From the NCBI RefSeq assembly GCF_903819435.1, contig NZ_CAIJDP010000089.1, positions 1 through 64,000 on the forward strand: a DNA stretch of 64,000 bases, given 5' to 3'. Below the pieces are notes generated by a model. That model saw only the letters and a program-made list of their open reading frames with translations. It ran no database searches and was not told the origin of the DNA. The DNA is from Flavobacterium salmonis (GTDB lineage: Bacteria; Bacteroidota; Bacteroidia; Flavobacteriales; Flavobacteriaceae). The translations under genes were made by a program, and so were the position numbers. Within the stretch, counting starts at the first letter, position 1, and the number at the start of each line of letters is the position of its first letter. Below, one piece after another: positions 54,631 to 63,923 of this stretch.

Positions 54631-56301
54631 ATGGCTAAAGTAATATTTAAATCGCAATCGATCAATACTCCGGAACTTTTTCCGGTGAATATTTTTGATA
54701 AAATCCCAGAAAACCATCCTGTTCGCTTAGTTGACCAGGTTGTCAATTCACTGGACATCAACACTCTTCTTAAGAAATACAAAGGAGGCGGTACTTCGGC
54801 TTACCATCCTAGAATGATGCTTAAAGTTTTGTTTTACAGTTATTTGAGCAACACTTACTCTTGCCGAAAAATAGCAAAAGCACTCACCGAGAACATTCAT
54901 TTTATGTTTATTTCAGGCAACTCAACCCCTGATTTTAGAACAATCAACGATTTTAGAGGAAAGATTTTAAAAGAAAACATCAAAGATTTATTTGCAGAAG
55001 TGGTCAAAATGCTTGTGGAAATGGGCTTTGTCAGTCTGGATATCCAATACATCGACGGAACAAAAATTGAAGCCAAATCCAACAAATACAGCTTTGTGTG
55101 GCGGGGTTCTATAGAGAAATACAAAGAAAAACTCGAAGTAAAAATCAATAGTATTTTATCCGATATCGAAAACAGTATTTTATCAGACAATCAAGAAGTT
55201 AACAAGGAAGAATTACCAAAAAAAATAAACTCGGAAGAGCTGAAAGAAAAATTATCAGAACTAAATAAAAAACTCAAAGAGCCCAACAAGAAGATAACCA
55301 AAGAGCTTCAAAAACTTCAGGAAGAACACCTGCCAAAGCTCGAAAAATACGAAAAAGATTTAGTGGTTTTAGGCAATAGAAACTCCTACAGTAAGACAGA
55401 TCCTGACGCTACCTTTATGAGAATGAAGGAAGATCATATGAAAAACGGACAGTTAAAACCTGCATACAATCCTCAGATATCCACAGAAAATCAATTCATT
55501 ACCAACGTAACAATCCATCAGACACCTAACGACACTACGACTTTAAAATCCCATCTGGAGGAATTTGAAAAAAGGTATCAAAAACAAAGCAAAACAGTTG
55601 TAGCCGATGCTGGTTATGGAAGCGAAGAAAACTACGAAATGCTTGAAAATAAAGACATAACGGCTTATGTGAAGTATAATTATTTTCACAAAGAGCAAAA
55701 GAAAAAAATCAAGGACAACCCGTTTCTTGTCCAGAATTTGTTCTACAATATACAGCAGGATTTTTATGTGTGTCAAATGGGACAAAGAATGGAAAAGATT
55801 GGCAGTGGAAAACGGACATCGGCCAACCGATACGAATCACAAGTATCTTATTATCAAGCAAAAAGATGTGATGGATGTCCACTTAGAAGTTTATGCCATC
55901 AAGCCAAAGGAAACAGAACAATAGAAGTAAACCACCGTCTGAACCAATTAAGAGCCAAAGCAAAAGAACTCCTTAGCAGTGAAAAAGGACTTGAGCATCG
56001 AAGTAAACGCCCAATAGAAGTTGAAGCCGTCTTTGGACAGCTAAAAAGTAACAATAAATTTAATCAATTCACTTTCATAGGCTTAGATAAAGCAGAAATG
56101 GAATTTCTATTGATGGCTATCGGACATAATTTCAGAAAAATGATTGCAAAGAATAATAACGCATCGAAAACTCCTCTAAAAGTCTCCATCACAGGTCTAA
56201 ATAGAGTTGTAAAAGCCAGAATTTACTTTTTAAATACTGTGATGCAATATTTTTTCATAAATCAACCAACGCAAAACCAATCCGTAAAATTTGCTGCATA
56301 A
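54631..56301 (+). CDS. IS1182-family transposase
   Basis: 556 aa from ATG at 54631; an upstream TTG at 54613 adds six residues and is less likely. The N-terminal DUF772-type region (HPRMMLKVLFYSYLSNTYSCRKIAKAL) precedes a DDE domain: Asp in YIDGTKIEAKSNKY, Asp in VVADAGYGSEENYE, Glu in RPIEVEAVFGQLKSN. A coiled, lysine-rich insert (about 165-260) lies between the first two. A CxxC...C cluster (RCDGCPLRSLC) is present before the last motif, as in this family. No frameshift, so probably functional. Confidence 0.92.
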   Translation: MAKVIFKSQSINTPELFPVNIFDKIPENHPVRLVDQVVNSLDINTLLKKYKGGGTSAYHPRMMLKVLFYSYLSNTYSCRKIAKALTENIHFMFISGNSTPDFRTINDFRGKILKENIKDLFAEVVKMLVEMGFVSLDIQYIDGTKIEAKSNKYSFVWRGSIEKYKEKLEVKINSILSDIENSILSDNQEVNKEELPKKINSEELKEKLSELNKKLKEPNKKITKELQKLQEEHLPKLEKYEKDLVVLGNRNSYSKTDPDATFMRMKEDHMKNGQLKPAYNPQISTENQFITNVTIHQTPNDTTTLKSHLEEFEKRYQKQSKTVVADAGYGSEENYEMLENKDITAYVKYNYFHKEQKKKIKDNPFLVQNLFYNIQQDFYVCQMGQRMEKIGSGKRTSANRYESQVSYYQAKRCDGCPLRSLCHQAKGNRTIEVNHRLNQLRAKAKELLSSEKGLEHRSKRPIEVEAVFGQLKSNNKFNQFTFIGLDKAEMEFLLMAIGHNFRKMIAKNNNASKTPLKVSITGLNRVVKARIYFLNTVMQYFFINQPTQNQSVKFAA

Positions 56302-56328
56302 AAAAAGCTGCCCTTTTCGGACAGCCTC

Positions 56329-56622
56329 TTTTTTTAATGCATATAGATTTTTCAGACAAAAAATTTGAATTCTACTACATCAAAACCTATTATATAAGTA
56401 AAAACTCTTGTTGAATTTTCAGGTTTTTAAAAAAAATGTAATAAAAATTAATTTATTCTTATAAATACACAATTAAAGCATGCATTCACTTAAAACTCAA
56501 TTAAAAAATTATAATTATTATATAAAATTATTTGTTTTAAATTTTAATAAATTAAATTTGTGCAATCGATTACATTAACCACTTTGTAGTAAAATTTTAA
56601 AACAACTAAATTAATTTTTAAA
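56329..56622 (+). promoter_or_regulatory. pectate lyase promoter with LacI-type operator
   Basis: TTG (56532-56534), 18 bp, TAAATTTG (56553-56560) form a full -33/-7 promoter. Immediately downstream TGCAATCGATTACA (56561-56574) fits the LacI-family operator pattern TGnAAnCGnTTnCA with its central CG, and would cover the transcription start. The rest of the interval is AT-rich with no gene. Confidence 0.65.
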
Positions 56623-57996
56623 ATGAAAAAAACATTACCCCTTCTCTTTTTCCTGCTAGGTTTATCCACTATGTTTGGACAAAACTATTATATGTCTGCT
56701 CCTGAAGGTTTTGGTGCTGCAGCTACAGGAGGTGGAACTCCAACTGCTTCTAATACTGTAACAGTTTCAAATTATACAGATTTAAAAAATGCTCTTAATT
56801 CAACTGCAACTACCAGCTCGGTTATTTTAGTAAATGGAGTAATTGACTGTACTTATACCAGCGTATTATTAAATAATAAAACTATTATTGGATTGCCAGG
56901 AGCAAAACTTAGAAATCTCCAAATTACAGTTGGTAATTCTACTACATCAGCAGCAAATTCTGGAATACTATATATAAAACCTGCTTCAAATAATGTCATC
57001 ATCAGAAATTTAATTTTTGAAGGACCTGGAGCATATGATGTTGATGGACGTGATAATCTTACTAACGAAGGTACTAATGTATGGGTTGATCACTGTGAAT
57101 TTCAAGACGGAATGGACGGTAATTTTGATATCAAAGGTAGTGCTGACAATACGACTGTGTCATGGTGTAAATTTACTTACCTGAAAGCTCCAACAGCTGG
57201 AGGTTCTGGAGGTTCTGCTGATCACCGTTTTACAGATTTGATAGGATCTAGTATAACAGATTTCCCTGCTGACGGGAGATTTAGTGTTACGTTAAAAAAC
57301 TGTTATTGGGCAGAAGGTTGTAAAGAAAGAATGCCTAGAGCAAGAAATGCCGAATTACATATACTGAATTGTTATTACAAAACTAGTGTGGGAAGTGCAA
57401 AGGCTATTGGTCTAGGTGCTGGTAACAGCGGATCTACTTGTTATGTAGAGAATTCTAATTTTGAACAAATAGCGACTATTTCGAGCCCAGTCACCGAAGG
57501 TTCAGGAACTGCAGCGTTAATATTCGATAATTGTATCAAAGGAACAACTTCTACAGCTGTTACTGGTCTGAACTACGGAACAGCACCTACAAAACCTTCT
57601 TATAACTATACGGTACTTCCTGTAGCAGATGTAGCCACTTATGTACCAAATGCAAATTGTGGCGCAGGAGCTACACTTCAGGTTACGGCAACGGGTGTAA
57701 TTTCTTCAAGTTGTGATACAAATTTAGGTGTTAATGATAATGTAGTTAATTTAGACATTAAATATTATCCAACAGTAATTGATAATGTTTTAAATATTGA
57801 ATTTTCAAATATTGATAATGGTAAAGCTACTGTAGAAATTTTCTCTCCTAATGGGTCTAAAGTTTATACGACTTCTAAAAACGTTACAGGTAGCGAAAAA
57901 TTAGAATTAAACATTGCAAATATTACCAGAGGAATTTATATCTGCAAAGTGCAAATTGGAAATAAAGTAAAAACTTTTAAAATTTTAAAAAGTTAA
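56623..57996 (+). CDS. T9SS-secreted pectate lyase, PL1 family
   Basis: 457 aa with a signal peptide (cleavage after MFGQ, residue 20). The parallel beta-helix shows PL1 hallmarks: NVWVDHCEFQDGMDGNFDIKG (calcium-site Asp residues), TVSWCKF and KERMPRAR with the catalytic Arg. About the last 75 residues are a T9SS type A sorting domain (YYPTVIDNVLNIEF ... GIYICKVQIGNKVKTFKILKS). It cleaves polygalacturonate by beta-elimination outside the cell. Monocistronic, with its own promoter, a LacI-type operator and a terminator. No pectin monomer catabolic genes are in the window. Confidence 0.9.
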   Translation: MKKTLPLLFFLLGLSTMFGQNYYMSAPEGFGAAATGGGTPTASNTVTVSNYTDLKNALNSTATTSSVILVNGVIDCTYTSVLLNNKTIIGLPGAKLRNLQITVGNSTTSAANSGILYIKPASNNVIIRNLIFEGPGAYDVDGRDNLTNEGTNVWVDHCEFQDGMDGNFDIKGSADNTTVSWCKFTYLKAPTAGGSGGSADHRFTDLIGSSITDFPADGRFSVTLKNCYWAEGCKERMPRARNAELHILNCYYKTSVGSAKAIGLGAGNSGSTCYVENSNFEQIATISSPVTEGSGTAALIFDNCIKGTTSTAVTGLNYGTAPTKPSYNYTVLPVADVATYVPNANCGAGATLQVTATGVISSSCDTNLGVNDNVVNLDIKYYPTVIDNVLNIEFSNIDNGKATVEIFSPNGSKVYTTSKNVTGSEKLELNIANITRGIYICKVQIGNKVKTFKILKS

Positions 57997-58043
57997 TTTT
58001 ATAAGTCATAAGGAACAATTATAGTTACTAAATTACAATTTAA

Positions 58044-58080
58044 AAACAGCGGTAAACTTAAATTTACAGCTGTTTTTTTT
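58044..58080 (+). terminator. terminator of the pectate lyase gene
   Basis: AAACAGC/GCTGTTT with inner TAAA/TTTA pairing, followed by a T run. Confidence 0.85.
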
Positions 58081-58104
58081 TATTTCTTTTACCTATCGAA
58101 AGTA

Positions 58105-59277
58105 TTAAAAACTTCCTCCTGATCCCCCTCCACTAAAATCTCCACCACCAAATTCCATTGGGGATTCAGATGATTTTACTTCAGGTTTGATTCCGAATGT
58201 TGAGGCGATTATTAATGCTTCTGCATTCAAAAAAGTATTTGGATTTGATATTCTGTCTGGTTTAAAGGTAATACCAGCTTCTTTATTTTTAAGTTTTCGT
58301 ATTGAGAAGTAAGCAATAGCAAATAAAATTAGCCCGCCTAATGTTAAAGCAACTTCAGGAGGCAAAACATGGTGATAAGTTCGAAATGTGAAAAATGAAA
58401 AACAAAGGCAAAATAGACCAATCCACAATAAAATTTTTTCTTTGCTTTTGAGTGCAAAAAACAAATATAAAGCAGGAACTATAAATGTAAAAATCCAAAA
58501 GAACCAAGCAAGTGGAATTTCAAGACTTTCACCATAATAATTTTCTATTAAAAGAGCCGAAAATTCACGTACAACATAATAATTTCCTGAAAAATATAAC
58601 AGTACTAAACTTGTACTTTTTACCAAAAGAATCCCATTATTATAGAAAGTAATTCTTAGATTATTTATAAGATTTTGACAAAAATAATAAGTTCCAATAC
58701 TAAAAAGCATCATAAGAAATGGTAAAATCATTTTTGCTGATTCTCTAAAATCAATTATTGCATAGCCTATCGTTAGTGTTAATGCCAAATAGAAAACCAG
58801 AACAGATAACAAATGCAAATAACGCAAAAACAAAATAAGCGAAACTATTGCTACAGTTATTGAAACAGCTAAAAAATTATTTCCATCTGTAGAAACTCCA
58901 ACCGCTATACCTGCATTTAATATTGTTCCAAAAACAAAAGCCTCGTCTAAACCGTTTCTGTAATAATTATTTCTTGCCAAAAATTCACACCCTGCCAATC
59001 CTACGATAGCAAAAATATAACAACACATATCAAGATAATCGCTGGGTGAATTATTATATCCAACAATTGAAATAGCACCCCCGATAGAAAAATACAGCAA
59101 TATCCCTAAAAGCAAAAATCCTATGCGGATTAAAATATTATTATGAATTTTAAAAGATGGCAGCTCTTTTTCTATTAAATTCTTTTGAGCTTTATTTATA
59201 AAACCTCCTTTAAGTAAAGAATCAGCCTGTTCATGTAATTGCAGATTCTCTAATAATGCTTTATCATATACTATCAT
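58105..59277 (-). CDS. polytopic membrane protein with GGGxFSGGG-type tail (DUF4401-like)
   Basis: 390 aa, about 10 membrane helices after a 45-residue cytoplasmic start. The sequence ends GGGDFSGGGSGGSF, like the Gly/Phe-rich tails of TPM-domain proteins (GGGxFSGGGxxG). The membrane part resembles the DUF2157/DUF4401 group. Overlaps the preceding gene by four bases (ATGA), so both are made together and probably form one complex. Function unknown. Confidence 0.65.
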   Translation of the reverse strand: MIVYDKALLENLQLHEQADSLLKGGFINKAQKNLIEKELPSFKIHNNILIRIGFLLLGILLYFSIGGAISIVGYNNSPSDYLDMCCYIFAIVGLAGCEFLARNNYYRNGLDEAFVFGTILNAGIAVGVSTDGNNFLAVSITVAIVSLILFLRYLHLLSVLVFYLALTLTIGYAIIDFRESAKMILPFLMMLFSIGTYYFCQNLINNLRITFYNNGILLVKSTSLVLLYFSGNYYVVREFSALLIENYYGESLEIPLAWFFWIFTFIVPALYLFFALKSKEKILLWIGLFCLCFSFFTFRTYHHVLPPEVALTLGGLILFAIAYFSIRKLKNKEAGITFKPDRISNPNTFLNAEALIIASTFGIKPEVKSSESPMEFGGGDFSGGGSGGSF

Positions 59278-60269
59278 TGTGCTATTCTCTTATTAAAATC
59301 CTTAATTAATTTGATAAATAATAGTATCGAAACTGTTATATAAATGGGAGATGTAAACAAAATAAAATCATCCATCCTGTTCGCTTCCATAATATCTATA
59401 ATTCTGAAAAGAAAAATTGATACTCCGATAAAAGCATAAATAATCATAAAAACATATATTGAAATTGCCTTTAATGATAAACTTACTTTGTAAAAATAGA
59501 AAGATGAAAACGCTATTGGAATCATAACAAGCAACCAAATATCCGAATACCATTTTAATAAATTATTAATTAATGCAATACTAATTATATGCAGTGCAAA
59601 TGTTTGAAAAATTAAATTAAAGTGAATTTTAAGAGCAGTTCTGGTACTGTAGATTGTCCAAAAAATTAACAACAACCCTAACATGATTGCCGAATAACTT
59701 AAATTTTCATTAGAATAAAAGTCATTATCAAGTAAATCCTGTGGTGTCACAGAAAAACCGACATAAGCCGCTAAACCAGTAATAGCAATAGTTAGAACAC
59801 TTTTATTATCAAAATAATAAGCACAAAAGAAACTGATAATGGTAGGAATCAAAGTTGCCAGACCATAATTTGTTCCAAAAAATTCATATTGAAATTGCAA
59901 ATAACCAATAAAAATGCAGGTTAGAATATTGGCAACAAGTACTAAATACTCTAAAACCGGATTCTCAAAAATAGTTTCTGACTTTTGAAAACCTTTTGAA
60001 TTTTTAAAACAAAAATAAAAACTGACAATGACAACGATTAACAATAAAGATAAAATTGCAATATGCCCAATTGTATCAATGTTTTTATAAATTAAAATTC
60101 CGACACCAGAGGTAAAAAGTAAAACAGATATATACAGAAACATTTTCAACTCTGCATTTAATGAAAAAACATCTAAACTTCGATAATTTTTTATTTGGTT
60201 CAATTGTTCTTCCGTGATGAACTTTTTCTCAAAAAGATTTTGAGTTTGTTCTTCTTCAAATTTTCTCAT
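59274..60269 (-). CDS. DUF2157-like polytopic membrane protein
   Basis: 331 aa with a short N-terminal helical segment (FITEEQLNQIKNY, typical of DUF2157 starts) and about 9-10 membrane helices. First gene of a two-gene unit with the GGGxFSGGG-tail protein. No catalytic motif visible; function unknown. Confidence 0.7.
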   Translation of the reverse strand: MRKFEEEQTQNLFEKKFITEEQLNQIKNYRSLDVFSLNAELKMFLYISVLLFTSGVGILIYKNIDTIGHIAILSLLLIVVIVSFYFCFKNSKGFQKSETIFENPVLEYLVLVANILTCIFIGYLQFQYEFFGTNYGLATLIPTIISFFCAYYFDNKSVLTIAITGLAAYVGFSVTPQDLLDNDFYSNENLSYSAIMLGLLLIFWTIYSTRTALKIHFNLIFQTFALHIISIALINNLLKWYSDIWLLVMIPIAFSSFYFYKVSLSLKAISIYVFMIIYAFIGVSIFLFRIIDIMEANRMDDFILFTSPIYITVSILLFIKLIKDFNKRIAQ

Positions 60270-60401
60270 ATTTAATACTATTAACTACACTTCAAATTTA
60301 ATATATTTTAGGTCGAAATTTCTTAAAAAATAATCTCTGTGATCAAAAAAACCGATTTGTATGGATGCCAAATCGGTTTTGCAATTTTTTCAAGATAAGA
60401 T

Positions 60402-61682
60402 TTAAAATGCTGCACTCATTTTGTCTTTTATATTCGCTAAACACAAATTATTAATACTTCCCTCATGAGTATGCTTTGTTTCTCTTGGAGATTTGTAAGT
60501 TCCTGCTTCTAACTGTTCAGCAACTGCTTTGTAGGCATCTCTAAAAGGCATTCCAGCAACTACCATTTCGTTTAAAGTGTCTACTGTAAACAAATAATCA
60601 TATTTTTTATCTTCTAAAATATGATCTTTTACGGTAATGTCTTTTATTGAAAAGATAGCAATATCCAGACATGCTTTCAGGTTTTGAATCGCAGGAAACA
60701 AACCTTCTTTTAAAAGCTGTAAATCCCTGTGATAACCACTTGGCAGATTATTGGTAATTAAAGTGATTTCGTATGGAAGTGCCTGAATCTTATTGCATTT
60801 TCCTCTGATTAATTCGAAAACATCCGGATTTTTCTTGTGAGGCATGATACTCGAACCCGTTGTAAGATGCGCCGGAAGACCAATAAAATCAAAGTTCTGG
60901 CTCATATACAAACAAACGTCCATGGCGAATTTTGATAACGTTCCTGCAACACTTGTCATGGCAAAAGCAACTGTTTTTTCTGCTTTTCCACGGCTCATCT
61001 GAGCTGCAACGGCATTGTATTTTAAGGTTTCAAAACCTAATTCGTGGGTTGTAAAGGTTCTGTTGATTGGGAATGAACTTCCGTAACCTGCAGCAGATCC
61101 TAACGGATTCTGATCTACAATTTTTGAAGCTGCATTTAGCATGGTTACATCATCGATTAAGCTTTCTGCGTAAGCCGAAAACCACATTCCGAATGACGAT
61201 GGCATTGCGATTTGCAAATGCGTATATCCCGGTAATAATACATTTTGATGCTTTTCTGCTGATTCCATTAGCAAATCAAAAAGTGTTTTTACCTGCTCTT
61301 TTATCGCTTTTAATTCATCTTTCAAATATAAATGAACATCTACTAAAACCTGATCGTTACGGGAACGCGCGGTGTGGATTTTTTTTCCTGCATCACCTAG
61401 TTTTACCGTTAATAAATACTCGATTTTAGAGTGTACATCTTCAAAACTGTCTTCGATTTCGAAATTTCCAACAACGACATCAGCGATGATTTCATTTAAT
61501 GCATCAACTAAAGAAGTAGTTTCTTCCTGAGTCAGTAAACCAATCTGACCTAACATTTTGGCGTGTGCAATTGAACCTAAAGCATCGTATTTTGCTAAAA
61601 CCAGATCTAATTCACGATCGTTTCCTACTGTAAATTGCTCGATTTGCTTATCTGTTGGTATTCCTTTTTCCCAAAGTTTCAT
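60402..61682 (-). CDS. argH: argininosuccinate lyase
   Basis: 426 aa. Fumarase/ASL superfamily motifs: KIHTARSRNDQVLVDVHLYLK, PGYTHLQIAMPSSFGMWFSAY, and the signature GSSIMPHKKNPDVFELIRGK containing the flexible catalytic Ser loop. Final step of arginine synthesis (argininosuccinate to arginine and fumarate). Last in the minus-strand arginine cluster; a 231-bp gap with repeats precedes it. Confidence 0.96.
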   Translation of the reverse strand: MKLWEKGIPTDKQIEQFTVGNDRELDLVLAKYDALGSIAHAKMLGQIGLLTQEETTSLVDALNEIIADVVVGNFEIEDSFEDVHSKIEYLLTVKLGDAGKKIHTARSRNDQVLVDVHLYLKDELKAIKEQVKTLFDLLMESAEKHQNVLLPGYTHLQIAMPSSFGMWFSAYAESLIDDVTMLNAASKIVDQNPLGSAAGYGSSFPINRTFTTHELGFETLKYNAVAAQMSRGKAEKTVAFAMTSVAGTLSKFAMDVCLYMSQNFDFIGLPAHLTTGSSIMPHKKNPDVFELIRGKCNKIQALPYEITLITNNLPSGYHRDLQLLKEGLFPAIQNLKACLDIAIFSIKDITVKDHILEDKKYDYLFTVDTLNEMVVAGMPFRDAYKAVAEQLEAGTYKSPRETKHTHEGSINNLCLANIKDKMSAAF

Positions 61683-61694
61683 AACTTAGATTTT

Positions 61695-61753
61695 TTAGAC
61701 TTCTTAGATAGTTAGATTATTAGACTTCTTAGATTATTAGACTTCTTAGATTA
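61695..61753. repeat. 17-bp tandem repeat upstream of argH
   Basis: TTAGACTTCTTAGATTA occurs perfectly at 61720-61736 and 61737-61753, with a near-copy from 61695. It lies 13-71 bp before the argH start on the minus strand. Such arrays vary in copy number and may affect argH expression. Confidence 0.8.
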
Positions 61754-61825
61754 TTCTCTTTGTCGAATCTTTGAAGTTATTTTCTAACTTATTTCTAATG
61801 TCATTGTTTATATTGATAATATTCC

Positions 61826-61904
61826 TAGCCCCGATAGTAGTGGAAATCCTTTTTCTGGCTTCTTTAGACAGAAAAAGATTGTAACGGATAGCGGGAATAG
61901 CTCC
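61826..61904 (+). ncRNA. structured intergenic element, possibly a Flavo-1-type RNA
   Basis: The segment starts TAGCCCCGATAG and ends AGCGGGAATAGCTCC. A perfect hairpin CTTTTTCTG/CAGAAAAAG (61848-61876) sits inside, and outer strings CCCCG/CGGG and AGC/GCT can pair. I recognise this as a recurring flavobacterial intergenic element and suspect the Flavo-1 motif, but I cannot confirm the covariance match. It is antisense to the arg genes. Confidence 0.4.
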
Positions 61905-61913
61905 TGAATAATT

Positions 61914-62984
61914 TTATAATTTAAAGAAATCGGTTAGTATTTTGATATACAAATCGACTCCTTCTTCAATTTCATTTACAAAAATAAATTCGTCTGCTGA
62001 ATGTGAACGTAACGTTTCTCCTGGTCCTAATTTCAAGGACTGACAGCTTAAAACTGACTGATCAGAAAGCGTTGGAGATCCATAAGTTGTTCTTCCTAAA
62101 GCGATTCCGGCCTGAACTAAGCCGTGATCAATTGGAATAGACGATGCGTTCAAATGCATGGATCTTGGTTTCACTTCGGCATTTACATTATCAGTAACAA
62201 CCTCTAAAATTTCAGAATTGGTGTAACAGTCGTTCACACGTATATCAACTACCAAATCACATTCTGAAGGCACTACATTATGCTGTTTCCCTGCGTTGAT
62301 CTGGGTTACCGTCATTTTTACCGGACCTAAAACGTCTGAGATTTTGTCGAATTTATAGTTTTTAAACCATTCCATTACCGGAATTGATTTGTATAAAGCG
62401 TTATCATCGTTTTGATGTGCAGCGTGGCTTGCGGTTCCTTTTACTTTTACATCTAAAACTAAAAGGCCTTTCTCTGCAACAGCTAATTGCATTAAAGTTG
62501 GTTCACCAACAATTGCGCAATCCAGTTCCGGTAAATGTTTTAAAACACTGTTTAAACCATTTTTCCCACTGCTTTCCTCTTCTGCCGAAGCAACAATAAC
62601 GATATTATGTGATAAATTTTGGTTTTCGTAAAAATGTACAAACGTTGCCAATAACGAAACCAGACAGCCTCCGGCATCATTACTTCCTAATCCGAATAGT
62701 TTACCGTCTTTTTCGATTGCTTTGAACGGATCGTTGGTGTAAGCCTGATTTGGCCTTACAGTATCATGATGAGAATTTAATAAAAGTGTTGGTTTGTTTT
62801 CGTCAAAATATTTATTGAAAGCCCACACATTGTTATTTTCTCTTTTAAAAGGAATCTCATTTTGACTGAACCAATTTTCTATTAAAAGAGCCGTTTGATC
62901 TTCTTCACTTGAAAATGAAGGGGTTTCAATCAGACTTCTTAATAAATCAATTGCTTCCTGAGTAAGCGTTTCTTTATTTTTCAT
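61914..62984 (-). CDS. argE: M20-family deacetylase, probable N-acetylornithine deacetylase
   Basis: 356 aa. Zinc ligands of M20 enzymes: NSHHDTV (His and Asp), GSNDAGG (Asp), SAEEESSGKNG (Glu pair), VGEPT, and the C-terminal LGPGETLRSHSADEF (His). A dimerisation domain sits in the middle (VKVKGTASHAAHQ). Between argB and argH, so it should remove the acyl group (acetyl or succinyl) from citrulline or ornithine in the flavobacterial arginine route. The acyl specificity is not visible. Confidence 0.88.
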   Translation of the reverse strand: MKNKETLTQEAIDLLRSLIETPSFSSEEDQTALLIENWFSQNEIPFKRENNNVWAFNKYFDENKPTLLLNSHHDTVRPNQAYTNDPFKAIEKDGKLFGLGSNDAGGCLVSLLATFVHFYENQNLSHNIVIVASAEEESSGKNGLNSVLKHLPELDCAIVGEPTLMQLAVAEKGLLVLDVKVKGTASHAAHQNDDNALYKSIPVMEWFKNYKFDKISDVLGPVKMTVTQINAGKQHNVVPSECDLVVDIRVNDCYTNSEILEVVTDNVNAEVKPRSMHLNASSIPIDHGLVQAGIALGRTTYGSPTLSDQSVLSCQSLKLGPGETLRSHSADEFIFVNEIEEGVDLYIKILTDFFKL

Positions 62985-63069
62985 TTTAATTAGGTAATGA
63001 GATGCTAAAATTCTGAAATTCTAAGACTGCAAAAGTCTTGGTTTCTTTGAAACTTAGCAACTTTTTCTT

Positions 63070-63843
63070 TTATAAAGTAATGGTTGTATGCAGAAGATCT
63101 GAATTTTGAAGCATTCTGTGATGCCCAATTTTAATTTTCTGAACACCTCGTGATAAACTATTGAAACAGTTATCCAGTTTCGGAATCATTCCAGAATGGA
63201 TTACTTTTTCTTCTTTTAGTTTGTTGTATAATGTTTCGTTGATTTCTGTAATTACAGACGAATCGTCTTCTGAATCTTGTAAAACTCCTTGTTTTTCAAA
63301 ACAATATATTAGTGTTACATCAAAAACTTCAGATAATGCGATTGATAATTCACTTGCAATGGTATCAGCATTTGTGTTTAATAACTGACCTTTTTTATCG
63401 TGTGTAATCGCACAGAAAACCGGTACAACTCCAGCTTCTAACAGAGTTGCCAGTAATTTTGTATTTACTTGTTTTACATCACCAACAAACCCGTAATCGA
63501 TAGTTGGGTGATTTCTTTTTACAGATTGAATTAAATTTCCGTCAGCTCCTGAAAAACCGATAGCATTATTGTCTTTTGCCTGTAGTTGTGCCACAATGTG
63601 CTTGTTGATCTGACCCGCGTAAATCATGACCACAATATCCAGCATTGGAGCATCTGTAATTCGGCGTCCGTCAATCATTTGCGGAACCAGACCAATACTC
63701 TGTGCCATTTTTGTAGCCGATTTTCCACCGCCGTGCACTAGAACTTTATATCCTTCAATTTTAGAAAAATCAGTTAAAAATTGTTCTAATTCCGTTGGAT
63801 TGTCAATGATGTTTCCACCTATTTTGATTACTGATACTTGCAT
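63070..63843 (-). CDS. argB: acetylglutamate (N-acyl-glutamate) kinase
   Basis: 257 aa. Amino acid kinase fold: VIKIGGNIIDN at the N terminus, VHGGGKSATKMAQ, DGRRITD, the NTDADTIAS-type NTNADTIASELSIAL and GMIPKLDN. Phosphorylates N-acetylglutamate, the second step of arginine synthesis. 85 bp upstream of the argE-type gene. Confidence 0.95.
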   Translation of the reverse strand: MQVSVIKIGGNIIDNPTELEQFLTDFSKIEGYKVLVHGGGKSATKMAQSIGLVPQMIDGRRITDAPMLDIVVMIYAGQINKHIVAQLQAKDNNAIGFSGADGNLIQSVKRNHPTIDYGFVGDVKQVNTKLLATLLEAGVVPVFCAITHDKKGQLLNTNADTIASELSIALSEVFDVTLIYCFEKQGVLQDSEDDSSVITEINETLYNKLKEEKVIHSGMIPKLDNCFNSLSRGVQKIKIGHHRMLQNSDLLHTTITL

Positions 63844-63849
63844 AAGATT

Positions 63850-63896
63850 CTAAGCTGCTAAGTTTTTTTTAGATTCTGAAATACTTAGCAGCTTAG
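63850..63896. repeat. 14-bp inverted repeat in the arg intergenic region
   Basis: CTAAGCTGCTAAGT (63850-63863) and ACTTAGCAGCTTAG (63883-63896) are perfect complements across a 19-nt loop. Similar strings (GCTAAGCTGCAAAG) occur at 48443. Probably a recurring intergenic palindrome; a partial terminator is also possible. Confidence 0.65.
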
Positions 63897-63923
63897 CACC
63901 TCAGAATCTTAGAAGCTTTTTTT

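Larger units (their letters stand above)
54547..56328 (+). mobile_element. complete IS1182-family-like insertion sequence
   Basis: 16-bp perfect terminal inverted repeats, GAGGCTGTCCGAAAAG at 54547-54562 and its complement at 56313-56328, enclose one transposase gene. Just inside the left end GGCTGTCC/GGACAGCC plus T8 forms a terminator, and the right end can also fold (GCTG/CAGC then T7). No clear target-site duplication was found. Length about 1.78 kb and intact reading frame suggest recent activity. Confidence 0.85.

Noticed and set aside
54540..56340. Target-site duplication of the IS
   Set aside because: Flanks TTATG and TTTTTTT do not match; none can be claimed.
61695..61753. CRISPR-like repeats before argH
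   Set aside because: Adjoining 17-bp tandem units without spacers.
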